6,159 bases of DNA from AM-2324 sp042091035 (GCA_042091035.1 JBELIG010000199.1:1-6159); one strand, 5' to 3'; counted from the stretch's first letter, positions 1 to 6,159 are shown. Program-made: numbers and translations. The notes: a model not told the origin generated them from the letters alone.

Positions 1-1311
1 GTTCATCCCGAAGATTTAGGATTATTCAATAATTATCTTGCTGAAACGATTAATTCAGGAACTGCATTCGATACAGAGTTTCGAATTTGTGTGCCCGATG
101 GGGAGCAAAAAATGTTAAGATCTATTTGTAAACCCTTATTCGGAGAGGATGGAGAGGTTATTGGTATAATGGGAGCCACTCAGGATATTACATCACAGAA
201 ACAATTTGAAGAGGCTCAAGTCAAGTATCAAAGAATTAAAGCGATAGGAGAAATGTCTGCATCTATAGCGCATGATTTTAATAATTCACTACAACAAATG
301 ATGGGGAATTTAGAAATTGTAAAAAATAAAAATGATTTCTCTGACTCCACTCGTGAACGATTAAATAATATTGGATCTATTATAAGTAATGTAGCTGAAA
401 GAGTCAGTGCTTTGCAGGAATTTGGTGATACCAAACACGATAACAAAAATGCAAAACTCATTGATTTTAATAAATTGATTGAAGAAAGTTTGAGCGAGTC
501 ACGCCCCCTATGGAAGGACGGTATGGAAAAAGAGGGCTTGAGTATAAATGTAATAACTGATTACAATGAGATTCCGAAGGTTTATTGTAGTGCAGGGGAT
601 TTCAAGTCAGTGATTTATAATTTAATCAAGAATAGTGTAGAAGCAATGCCGGAAGGTGGCGATATTATTATTAAGACTGGTATAAGAGATAAGGGTGTAT
701 TCGTAACTTTTACTGACACCGGAGTTGGTATGAATAAAGAATCCCAATTTAAAGTTTTTCAACCCTTTTACTCAACAAAAGGATTCAAATTGGGCAGAGG
801 CTTGGGAATGAGTGGTGTTTATAGCACTATTAAAAAACATAGAGGGGATATAGTTGTTAGATCATCTGAAATATCTAAAGGCACTACCATTGAAATGGTA
901 TTGCCAATAAATCACCAAGATGAAATTAAAATGACAACTATTAATGAATCAAAAAACAAAGAGGTATATAGTGTTCTGTGGGTAGATGACGATACCCTCC
1001 TAACAGATTCACTCAGTGAATTAGTGGAATTGACGGGTCATAAATGTGATGTTGTGAATAGTGGAAAGGATGCCCTAGAATATCTGGATAAAAATAGCTG
1101 TGATATTGTATTCACTGATATCGGAATGCCTGAAATGAATGGGTGGGAGCTAGCAGATCTAATTAGGGATAGATTTGGAAACAAAATAAAAATTGTAATT
1201 GTAAGTGGATGGAGTGTTGAGGAAAAAGATAAGGAGGCACATGGTATTGATTTCGTTCTGCAAAAACCCTTCACATTAGAAGAACTAAACCAAGTTTTTT
1301 TAAAGGCCTAA
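1..1311 (+). CDS. Hybrid sensor histidine kinase with C-terminal receiver (5' partial)
   Basis: The frame is open from the first base, so the start and any N-terminal sensor lie outside the window; 436 codons are visible. Residues 1-70 (counted from base 1) match the end of a PAS/PAC fold, beginning VHPEDL and ending GATQDIT. HisKA follows, with the phospho-accepting His91 in the context AHDFNN, the variant typical of NtrB-like kinases. The ATPase domain (about 195-305) shows the N box (Asn207, Asn211), DTGVGM (239-244), the F box FQPFYSTK and GRGLGM (265-270). A receiver (about 322-434) has the acidic cluster DDD at 329-331, phospho-acceptor Asp373 in TDIGMPEMNG, Ser402 and Lys422 before Pro. 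All catalytic residues are present, so it should autophosphorylate and pass phosphate to its own receiver. No HPt or DNA-binding domain follows, so output must go through another protein. The PAS part suggests a cytoplasmic or membrane-linked signal; the ligand is unknown. Confidence 0.93.
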   Translation, partial: VHPEDLGLFNNYLAETINSGTAFDTEFRICVPDGEQKMLRSICKPLFGEDGEVIGIMGATQDITSQKQFEEAQVKYQRIKAIGEMSASIAHDFNNSLQQMMGNLEIVKNKNDFSDSTRERLNNIGSIISNVAERVSALQEFGDTKHDNKNAKLIDFNKLIEESLSESRPLWKDGMEKEGLSINVITDYNEIPKVYCSAGDFKSVIYNLIKNSVEAMPEGGDIIIKTGIRDKGVFVTFTDTGVGMNKESQFKVFQPFYSTKGFKLGRGLGMSGVYSTIKKHRGDIVVRSSEISKGTTIEMVLPINHQDEIKMTTINESKNKEVYSVLWVDDDTLLTDSLSELVELTGHKCDVVNSGKDALEYLDKNSCDIVFTDIGMPEMNGWELADLIRDRFGNKIKIVIVSGWSVEEKDKEAHGIDFVLQKPFTLEELNQVFLKA

Positions 1312-1346
1312 TCTTACTTAAAAATAAAGTTTACATCCAAAATTAT

Positions 1347-2213
1347 ATGAATAAATTTAAGCTTTTATCCCTCGGTCTAACCCTTCTAGTTTTGTTCAGT
1401 TGTTCAAGTATTAAAAATCAAAAAAAAGGAGCTGTTCAGCCTGAAAGATTCAATTTTGAAACAGTATTTACTACAGCTAAAACAGTGATAGTATTGCCCT
1501 GCAAAATTGACGGTGCCACTAAAAACTTTTTGTTTGACACCGGAGCAGATTTTAGTCTTATTCAGCGAGACTCTACAAGTGGAAAGACTGGATCTTATGG
1601 TGGAGCATCTAAGCGGAAAATGCAACTAGGAACAGAATATGTAAAATCTATGAAGATTGGAGACGTAGAATTTGAAAATACGTTTGCAGGGAACGGAAAC
1701 CTAAAAGGCTTAAAAGAGCAAATCTCAAATTTTGGCGGTATTATAGGACAACCAATCATACGTAAAGCGAACTGGCTAATAGATTATCCTAACAAAAAAC
1801 TTAGGGTCTCTAACGAAAATCTAGTTGATAAAACATTTGAAAAAATAATTATTAAAAGAACGGGAGGAGCACCTTATACGTATATTTTAATCAATGGAAT
1901 TGAGCACAAGGTTTTGATAGACTTTGGTTCTTCATCGGAATTTAGTTTGCCGAAAGAATCTAAACTTGCCAAGCAACTTTTACAGCAATACGAATTTGAG
2001 GATAGCGAAAGGGAGCGATATACTCTTGGTGGTCTCCAAACAATTAAAGAGAAAGTAGGAATTATACCTTTAGTAAAACTGGGGGATATAGAATTTAAAA
2101 ATATAAATGCGAAAATCGGTGTTCAAAGCCAAGCAAGAATAGGGATTAGTTTTTTTAAAGATTGCATTATTTACATCGATAATATCGAGGGTGATTATAA
2201 GATTAAAAAGTAG
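1347..2213 (+). CDS. Lipoprotein with two retropepsin-like aspartic protease lobes
   Basis: This is a 288-residue protein. It opens with a lipoprotein signal: charged MNKFK, a hydrophobic stretch, then LFSC with the lipidated Cys19, so it should be anchored in the envelope facing the periplasm or cell surface. Residues 45-155 form one aspartyl-protease-like lobe, with the active-site loop FDTGAD (Asp64) and the C-terminal hallmark GIIGQPII followed by a strand ending IDYPNKKL. Residues 165-288 repeat the pattern (KVLIDFGSSS, Asp192; then RIGISFFKDC and YIDN), so the protein is a two-lobed, pepsin-like arrangement of a retropepsin fold. The second loop reads D-F-G instead of the usual D-T/S-G, which may weaken catalysis. 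The ATG at 1347 is chosen because it gives the complete signal peptide. The gene follows the kinase by 35 bp with no terminator seen, so co-transcription is possible. The substrate is unknown. Confidence 0.85.
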   Translation: MNKFKLLSLGLTLLVLFSCSSIKNQKKGAVQPERFNFETVFTTAKTVIVLPCKIDGATKNFLFDTGADFSLIQRDSTSGKTGSYGGASKRKMQLGTEYVKSMKIGDVEFENTFAGNGNLKGLKEQISNFGGIIGQPIIRKANWLIDYPNKKLRVSNENLVDKTFEKIIIKRTGGAPYTYILINGIEHKVLIDFGSSSEFSLPKESKLAKQLLQQYEFEDSERERYTLGGLQTIKEKVGIIPLVKLGDIEFKNINAKIGVQSQARIGISFFKDCIIYIDNIEGDYKIKK

Positions 2214-2434
2214 AACGTATTAACTTTTAGAGAGATATTTGGGGCTTAATTGTTACACTTTTATTGGCTTTTTTTATTTTTATTGAGTCGAGAGATAATC
2301 TTGTTTAAAGGATATTTTTTATTCATTTTATTTGACTAAACTAGACTTTTCAGAAATGAAAATATCGAATATCTGAATTTAAAACTGACTTAAAGCTATT
2401 ATGCTGATCTTTTATAAACCTCTAAATCATTAAA

Positions 2435-3529
2435 ATGAAGCACCTGCTTTTTCTGTTTGTATTTGTGTATGTAGTAGTCTCCTGTGAATCCAATCCTGAT
2501 AAAATAAATCATGATAAAGTTATCGACTTGTTAACAATCAAGTATAGTGGAAAAGCTGATTCTGTCCAGTTTGAAATGATTGATGGTCTTAGTCAGCATT
2601 TAAACCAGGATTCTATCTCAGGAACATATGGAGCTGTATTATCCATTCCAAATCTAATGGATGCAGTATTTAGCTATGAAATAGTGCTTTTCTCAAAGGA
2701 TTCAATTGGACAAATGTTTGAAATGCAGCCTAGTCGGGACTTGCTAACATTGAATAATAAGAAGGCCATTGAAAAAAATGAAAGATTTTTGTGGATTGGG
2801 GATAATCGAAGCCACTTGCATCTGGATAATAATGATCTTCAAGGTACCATTACAAGTAAAAAAGTCAAAAGTGACTTTTTAGGAGAAGAGCGAGAAATAA
2901 CGATATACAGGCCCACAAATGTTGGCTCAGATATTCCCTTGATTTATTTTACTGATGGTATGGCTGTGAAAAGTTATGCGCCTTATGTTGATTATCTGAT
3001 TAATACTAAGCGAATAAGTCCTGTGCAATTAGTCGGCGTTCATTCAAGCCGCTCCAATCGATATAAAGAGTACGTAAAAGGAGCTGATGGAAATGAAGCA
3101 TTTGTCAATCATGAAAAGTTCTTCTTCCAGGAAGTGATGCCCATAGTGGAGCAGGATATTCCAAATTGGAATGGTAAAAGGTACATATATGGTTTCTCAA
3201 ATGGAGCAGCATTTTGTATGTATGCTGGATTAAATAAACTAGATATGTTTGAAGAGGTAATTGCCTTCTCAATAGCAGACTATATTACACCAATGGCTCA
3301 AATGATAAATCCAATAAAATTTAAATTGGACCAATATCCGAAGTTCTATATGGGAGCTGGTAAGTATGAAACAAGTATATACCGATCCAATCGGAAGTTT
3401 GTGAAAAAGATGAAGAAGAAAAAAATTGACCTGAACTTCAAGGAATTTATTGCAGGACATGACTCTAATGTATGGCATCATGAATTTATGGAATACGCAG
3501 AAAAGCGATTTAATACAGGGGAATTATGA
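2435..3529 (+). CDS. Lipoprotein esterase, enterochelin-esterase-like alpha/beta hydrolase
   Basis: This is a 364-residue protein with a lipoprotein signal (MKHLLF, hydrophobic run, VVSC with Cys17), so it is likely envelope-anchored. Residues 20-140 form an N-terminal part I do not recognise. From about 141 the sequence follows the putative-esterase family (Esterase D/Fes-like): an ITIYRP strand, the oxyanion-region motif YFTDG (171-175), LVGVHSS, and the nucleophile elbow GFSNG with Ser255. The late GHD (His342) sits where the family has its catalytic His. The acid is not certain; Glu312 in AGKYET is a candidate. Family members hydrolyse ester bonds in substrates such as siderophores, acetylated sugars or acyl esters; nothing here fixes the substrate. 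No TonB receptor or polysaccharide-utilisation genes are adjacent. A 221-bp gap separates it from the protease gene, so it probably has its own promoter, which I could not identify. A lysine-rich stretch (KKMKKKK, 324-330) lies near the C terminus. Confidence 0.86.
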   Translation: MKHLLFLFVFVYVVVSCESNPDKINHDKVIDLLTIKYSGKADSVQFEMIDGLSQHLNQDSISGTYGAVLSIPNLMDAVFSYEIVLFSKDSIGQMFEMQPSRDLLTLNNKKAIEKNERFLWIGDNRSHLHLDNNDLQGTITSKKVKSDFLGEEREITIYRPTNVGSDIPLIYFTDGMAVKSYAPYVDYLINTKRISPVQLVGVHSSRSNRYKEYVKGADGNEAFVNHEKFFFQEVMPIVEQDIPNWNGKRYIYGFSNGAAFCMYAGLNKLDMFEEVIAFSIADYITPMAQMINPIKFKLDQYPKFYMGAGKYETSIYRSNRKFVKKMKKKKIDLNFKEFIAGHDSNVWHHEFMEYAEKRFNTGEL

Positions 3530-3607
3530 TGCTAAGAGGAGTGGATTTACATTGTATGAGTCAGTGCTTAAGGTCTAATGCATAAAGGCAGAAGCAGTGT
3601 CAAATAA

Positions 3608-3635
3608 ATCAAAGTGATGTTTATCCTACTTTGAT
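3608..3635 (+). terminator. Possible transcription terminator hairpin after the esterase gene
   Basis: There is a perfect 8-bp inverted repeat, ATCAAAGT (3608-3615) and ACTTTGAT (3628-3635), with a 12-base loop. It lies 79 bp after the esterase stop codon. The stem is AT-rich and the nearest T run (3650-3655) is about 15 bases further on, so it is a weak intrinsic terminator at best. Confidence 0.3.
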
Positions 3636-3689
3636 ATTAAGATATAGTGTTTTTTAATCAACGGGCTTTAAAGTCGAAATACATATAAT

Positions 3690-3931
3690 TCAAAGATGCA
3701 AAAGACCACATATTTTTAAATAAGTTTCGTTTGCGCTTAAGATTGGTTTTTTTTTCTTCCAATAGTAGCTGTCAATGAGAGTAATCATTTCCAATAATGA
3801 ATTCCTAATCTGCTTCTCTAATTCTGTTTTGAAAAGTGTCTATTGAGTTTATAGTATCTCTTTAGCGCTTTTAATTCATGGGGAATATTGTTTTGCTGGT
3901 CCCAATATTTGTACTCAGATACTTCGGTTAT
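3690..3931 (-). pseudogene. Frameshifted remnant of an unidentified gene
   Basis: On the minus strand two overlapping frames read like one protein interrupted by a frameshift. The first (3931 down to 3818) contains EVSEYKYWDQQNNIPHELKA and then KRYYKLNRHF before a TAG. The second (3839 down to 3690) contains FKTELEKQIRNSLLEM, DSYYWKKKKP and ETYLKICGLLHL before a TGA. The composition is rich in Lys, Glu, Asn and Tyr, like real genes in this window and unlike the shadow frames. The switch falls near a short T run around 3832-3836. No start codon is in frame, because a TAA (3932-3934) sits directly upstream. A third coding-like stretch, 4061-3939 in another minus frame with one internal stop, may be the more N-terminal part. 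I do not recognise the family, and it could be coincidence in AT-rich DNA. Confidence 0.33.
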
Positions 3932-4142
3932 TTATGTTTTATACATCAAACTCATTAGAATAAGGAATAGATTTAATTGAAAAACTGCGATTAGATTTGA
4001 CTTACACAACAGTGATATACTTCGAATTTTTGTATTCAATGGCTTGGCTTGAGCGCTGAAATCACTACCTTTAAAAGGGAATTGTTGAGCGAGCTGCAAA
4101 CAATCCACAGGATAACTGGGACAAAGTATATAGGAATCTAGA

Positions 4143-4232
4143 GGTCCTAGACGTGTTAAAGCTTGCGATAATATCGAAGCTGTAGTGTGTTGAAATTGAC
4201 AGAGATGTACACGCGTAAAGCCAGCTAGGACC
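4143..4232. repeat. Inverted repeat enclosing a compact hairpin
   Basis: GGTCCTAG (4143-4150) is the exact reverse complement of CTAGGACC (4225-4232). Inside lies a hairpin at 4161-4180 whose arms pair GCTT-CGAT with ATCG-AAGC around the loop AAT, with one bulged G at 4165. The structure ends 15 bp before the TTG start of the Crp-like gene. An 8-bp repeat at this spacing can arise by chance. I could not match it to integron attC core sites or to a known riboswitch. Confidence 0.25.
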
Positions 4233-4247
4233 ACAAAAATATAGATC

Positions 4248-4721
4248 TTGAAAAATATTATAGTAACTAAAGGGCAAATTCTACAAGGCAGTGGAGAACT
4301 AAACTCAAAGATCTATTTTGTGAAATCGGGTTTGCTTAGGAGTTATTCTATAGATAAAAAAGGAAAGGAACATATTTTTATGTTTGCTCCTGAGAATTGG
4401 ACCCTTGCAGATTCCGTGAGTCCGGAGACCCCAAGTGAACTATTTATTCAAGCATTGGAAGATTCAGAAATTGTGGTTCAGGACAAGAAGCTTGAAAACA
4501 TATCCAGTGCAGAACCTTTAGTAAAGCGTATCGATGTCTTGCAAAAAAGAGTGATCATGCTGATGAGTTCTTCAGCCATAGAGCGTTATGAACACTTCAT
4601 TGAGACCTACGCTGATATTGTCCAACGCGTTCCCCAACGAATGATTGCATCTTACCTTGGTGTAACACCTGAGACTTTAAGCGCGGCTAAAAAGGACTTA
4701 TACAAAAAGTCTAGGGATTGA
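4248..4721 (+). CDS. Crp/Fnr-type transcription regulator, apparently 5'-truncated
   Basis: This 157-residue reading frame matches the Crp/Fnr-like regulators common in Bacteroidota. The cyclic-nucleotide-binding-like beta barrel is seen from TKGQILQ through YFVKSGLLRSYSIDKKGKEH (23-42) and FAPENW to FIQALEDSE (66-74). A long dimerisation helix (about 90-120, ending in SAIERYEHFIETY) and a C-terminal DNA-binding region, RVPQRMIASYLGVTPETLS (127-145), follow. Family members are usually around 190 residues and have about 30 residues before the TKG motif. Here an in-frame TAG at 4242-4244 closes the frame just upstream, and the only early start is TTG at 4248. The missing N terminus is not found in the other two frames upstream. 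The recognition-helix end reads LSAAKK, where many relatives have LSRIRK. It is either a shortened but working protein or a truncated gene. The residues that bind cAMP in true Crp are not evident, as is usual for this group. Confidence 0.75.
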   Translation: MKNIIVTKGQILQGSGELNSKIYFVKSGLLRSYSIDKKGKEHIFMFAPENWTLADSVSPETPSELFIQALEDSEIVVQDKKLENISSAEPLVKRIDVLQKRVIMLMSSSAIERYEHFIETYADIVQRVPQRMIASYLGVTPETLSAAKKDLYKKSRD

Positions 4722-4936
4722 TTTCTTATGATATCTTAATGGAAAGCAGCAGCATTACTTAGATATTTGTTCTCAGTAATTGGCAAAATCGTGGCACTTC
4801 AATGGAAGCAGGTATTCCTAAGTACCATTTAATTTCTTTTACTGATTTTTAAAGGCTCTACGCTTAAAAGAAAGGAGTTTTTGAATACTTGTTTTAAAGG
4901 AAACAGAAATTACTGAACAATAATTAAAAAATACTT

Positions 4937-5398
4937 ATGACTAGATCAAAAGAGCAACACCTTGGCCAGACTCCAGGCAAAACAACTTTTCCCCGTTTTT
5001 TTAAATTTATACTTATTGTTGCTGGATGGCAGACCTACCGTTTCTTTGCAGCAATAGGGTTCGGAGATATTGAATTGTTTGGTGGTAGCATACTGCCCAA
5101 TGCATGGGTGATACCAATATGGCAGGATACCATGACAGGTTTGCTTGCGCCATTCATTGTATATATGTTAGCAAAAAGACCTAGTATTCTTAGCTATGCA
5201 CTGGGTGTGTCATTTTTCATATTCGGTATTGTAGATTTTACAAATGGCTTGATTATCGATGCGCTTTACCCTTCCCTTAATGAAATACCAAAAGGAGCTA
5301 TGGCCGCATGGCTTAGTACCAACATGTTATTTGAAGTGCTAGCACTTGGCTTGTTATTAAGTCCAAAGATTAGACGTTATTTTATGAGTAAGCATTAA
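4937..5398 (+). CDS. Uncharacterised four-helix membrane protein
   Basis: This 153-residue protein has a short polar N terminus (1-18) and four predicted membrane segments, near residues 20-42, 58-79, 84-108 and 122-142. Conserved-looking features include WQTYRFFAAIGFGD between the first and second helices, the polar WQDTMTGLLAP entering helix two, and FGIVDFTNGL in helix three with an Asp inside the membrane region. The C terminus is basic (PKIRRYF). There is no signal peptide with a cleavage site and no enzymatic motif that I recognise, so no function is given. The ATG at 4937 follows an A-rich leader. The next gene begins 29 bp downstream and also encodes a four-helix protein of nearly the same size, so the two probably form one transcription unit. 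The Crp-like regulator upstream is 215 bp away and could control it, but this rests on adjacency only. Confidence 0.8.
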   Translation: MTRSKEQHLGQTPGKTTFPRFFKFILIVAGWQTYRFFAAIGFGDIELFGGSILPNAWVIPIWQDTMTGLLAPFIVYMLAKRPSILSYALGVSFFIFGIVDFTNGLIIDALYPSLNEIPKGAMAAWLSTNMLFEVLALGLLLSPKIRRYFMSKH

Positions 5399-5417
5399 TT
5401 GCTGATTTCAATAAAAA

Positions 5418-5429
5418 ATATATATATAT
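5418..5429 (+). repeat. (AT)6 dinucleotide repeat overlapping the start of the next gene
   Basis: Six AT units run directly into the ATG at 5428 and are preceded by six A residues (5413-5418, the last shared with the repeat). The tract occupies the translation initiation region of the second membrane-protein gene. A change in unit number would alter the leader length but not the reading frame. Confidence 0.8.
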
Positions 5430-5871
5430 GAAAAACTTGACGATACTATTGAAAACAGCCGCTATCCTATGGATTATTTGGGGTCTTGTGCACATTTTAG
5501 CAGGAGTACTGACTATGCAAGGAATATTAACCAATGACATTGCTGCTTCGATTGCAGGAATTGCAGATGCAATTGACTCAGAAACATTACAAATGAATTA
5601 TCCAGAAGCCGCCGGAGCAATCATAGGGCAACATGGTTTTAACCTCTTTTGGATAGGAATAGTAACATTCATTTGTGGATTCTTTATTTGGAAGGGTAGT
5701 AAAAATGCAATTTTCCTTGCTGCAATAACAGGGGGATTAGCAGATTTGGGATACTTTTTATTTATGGATTTGGGCGGATACGTTAATTTTGTGCCAGGAT
5801 CTGTAATGACAATTGTTTCTTTATTGGCAATTGTTTTGAGTTTTTATGCACACTTAAAAACGCGTAAATAG
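5428..5871 (+). CDS. Uncharacterised four-helix membrane protein, second of the pair
   Basis: This 147-residue protein has four hydrophobic segments, near residues 8-30, 68-88, 91-112 and 120-142. A longer loop between the first two (about 31-66) is rich in Ala, Ile and Asp and holds ADAIDSETLQMNYPEA. Distinct motifs are WGLVHILAG in helix one, GQHGFNLFWIG at the start of helix two, GGLADLGYFLFMDLGG across helix three, and FVPGSVMT at the start of helix four. His22 and His69 near membrane faces, plus the intramembrane Asp residues, could bind a ligand or cofactor, but that is speculation. I recognise no characterised family. The start is the ATG at 5428, which gives an N-terminal helix with a short basic lead. 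It lies 29 bp after the previous gene and ends before a strong terminator, so it is the last gene of the unit. Confidence 0.8.
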   Translation: MKNLTILLKTAAILWIIWGLVHILAGVLTMQGILTNDIAASIAGIADAIDSETLQMNYPEAAGAIIGQHGFNLFWIGIVTFICGFFIWKGSKNAIFLAAITGGLADLGYFLFMDLGGYVNFVPGSVMTIVSLLAIVLSFYAHLKTRK

Positions 5872-5913
5872 AGATTTAAAGAGTATAAACTGTACATATT
5901 AATTTATAGGCAT

Positions 5914-5947
5914 AAAAGCGGCTTGAGTATCTATTCAAGTCGCTTTT
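5914..5947. terminator. Strong hairpin terminator, potentially bidirectional
   Basis: Left arm AAAAGCGGCTTGA (5914-5926) pairs with right arm TCAAGTCGCTTTT (5935-5947): 13 pairs including one G-U, around the 8-base loop GTATCTAT. The arms end in A and T tracts, so each strand shows a stem followed by T residues. It lies 43 bp after the stop of the second membrane-protein gene and probably ends that unit. Confidence 0.8.
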
Positions 5948-6002
5948 GTGTTTATTTGAACTTGTGAAACAGGGGTTTGGATTTATTTTCCTTATTCTAT
6001 AA

Positions 6003-6159
6003 TTGGAGAAGCTTATCGAGAAAATACATGAATTACCAGAAATAAGAATAGATGTTAGCATGGGATTAGAAAGGGGCAAGTATATACAAGTTTTAAACAA
6101 AGGAGTAGATTTTGGTCCAAGTGCATTCTTCAAAAATGATATGGATGGCAGATATTGGT
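6003..6159 (+). CDS. Unidentified protein, 3' end cut by the window edge
   Basis: The frame is open for 52 codons to the right edge and its composition is that of a real protein: EKLIEKIHELPEIRIDVSMG, then KYIQVLNKGVDFGPSAFF and NDMDGRYW. An in-frame TAA at 6000-6002 means the start is either the TTG at 6003 or the ATG at 6060. The TTG looks better because the residues between the two are coding-like (amphipathic, charged). No Shine-Dalgarno-like sequence is visible, as for other genes here. It begins 56 bp after the hairpin terminator, so it is probably transcribed separately. The family is not recognised. It may also be a gene fragment that lost its 5' end, since both intact starts are non-ideal. 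The minus strand over the same bases is open but looks like a shadow. Confidence 0.5.
   Translation, partial: MEKLIEKIHELPEIRIDVSMGLERGKYIQVLNKGVDFGPSAFFKNDMDGRYW

Larger units (their letters stand above)
3530..4247. other. Gene-poor interval with decayed coding remnants
   Basis: This 718-bp stretch contains no intact gene that I can support. It holds a hairpin near 3608-3635, a probable minus-strand gene remnant (3690-3931, entered separately), a coding-like plus-strand stretch between 4075 and 4182 bounded by stops, and inverted repeats between 4143 and 4232. The longest open frame is on the minus strand (3932-4234, GTG start). Its composition is rich in Ser, Leu, Cys and Gln and it has no family resemblance I recognise. 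Short stop-interrupted frames on both strands suggest degraded DNA, not a regulatory region, but a non-coding RNA cannot be excluded. Confidence 0.55.

Noticed and set aside
2214..2434. A search for a terminator and a Bacteroidota-type promoter (TTTG and TAnnTTTG) between the two lipoprotein genes.
   Set aside because: T-rich tracts are present, but there is no convincing GC stem and no properly spaced promoter pair, so nothing was annotated.
4143..4232. An integron attC-like recombination site.
   Set aside because: The required core motifs (GTTRRRY and RYYYAAC in the right positions) were not found, and the neighbouring genes do not look like cassettes.
3932..4234. A 100-codon open frame on the minus strand with a GTG start, containing FTRVH, which resembles a LytTR-domain motif.
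   Set aside because: The rest of the sequence does not follow the LytTR pattern, the composition (Ser, Leu, Cys, Gln) is that of a shadow frame, and the frame continues open into the antisense of the Crp-like gene. It is kept only as part of the gene-poor interval.
4071..4277. A second minus-strand open frame of 68 codons.
   Set aside because: It is rich in Ser, Phe and Tyr, has no motif, and is antisense to the plus-strand coding-like stretch and the start of the Crp-like gene.
4738..4812. A near-direct repeat, AATGGAAAGCAG and AATGGAAGCAGG.
   Set aside because: It is short and imperfect, with no flanking structure. It is not distinguishable from chance and not near a recognised promoter.
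5876..6133. A minus-strand open frame of 85 codons.
   Set aside because: It runs through the hairpin terminator and is antisense to the coding-like frame at the right edge, so it is a shadow.

Overview
The window looks like a piece of a Bacteroidota chromosome (Flavobacteriia/Cytophagia-like). It is AT-rich, start codons are preceded by A/T-rich stretches instead of Shine-Dalgarno sequences, two consecutive genes encode small lipoproteins, and the Crp-like regulator is of the type common in this phylum. All intact genes are on the plus strand. No RNA genes, CRISPR array, complete insertion sequence or phage genes were seen.

Left part (1-3529). The 3' portion of a hybrid sensor histidine kinase (PAS, HisKA, HATPase, receiver) runs in from the left edge. 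After 35 bp comes a lipoprotein with two retropepsin-like lobes (DTGA in the first, an altered DFGS in the second). After a 221-bp gap with no recognised feature comes a second lipoprotein, carrying an enterochelin-esterase-like alpha/beta-hydrolase domain.

Middle part (3530-4247). About 700 bp hold no intact gene. A hairpin lies just after the esterase. Beyond it are short, coding-like but broken reading frames, best seen on the minus strand between 3690 and 3931, and some inverted repeats. I read this as a decayed gene zone. It ends directly at a Crp/Fnr-type regulator (4248-4721) that lacks the first 30 or so residues of its family and opens only with a TTG. The regulator may be 5'-truncated by the same rearrangement.

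Right part (4722-6159). Two small four-helix membrane proteins of unknown function (4937-5398 and 5428-5871) sit 29 bp apart and are probably co-transcribed. A strong bidirectional hairpin terminator (5914-5947) closes the unit. A further plus-strand reading frame, cut by the right edge, begins near 6003.

The genes do not form an obvious single pathway. The left block could be an envelope stress or signalling set (sensor plus surface hydrolases), but this is inference from adjacency only. I did not find a convincing new multi-gene system. The most useful leads are the broken region next to the truncated regulator, the altered second active-site loop of the aspartic protease, and the uncharacterised membrane-protein pair.
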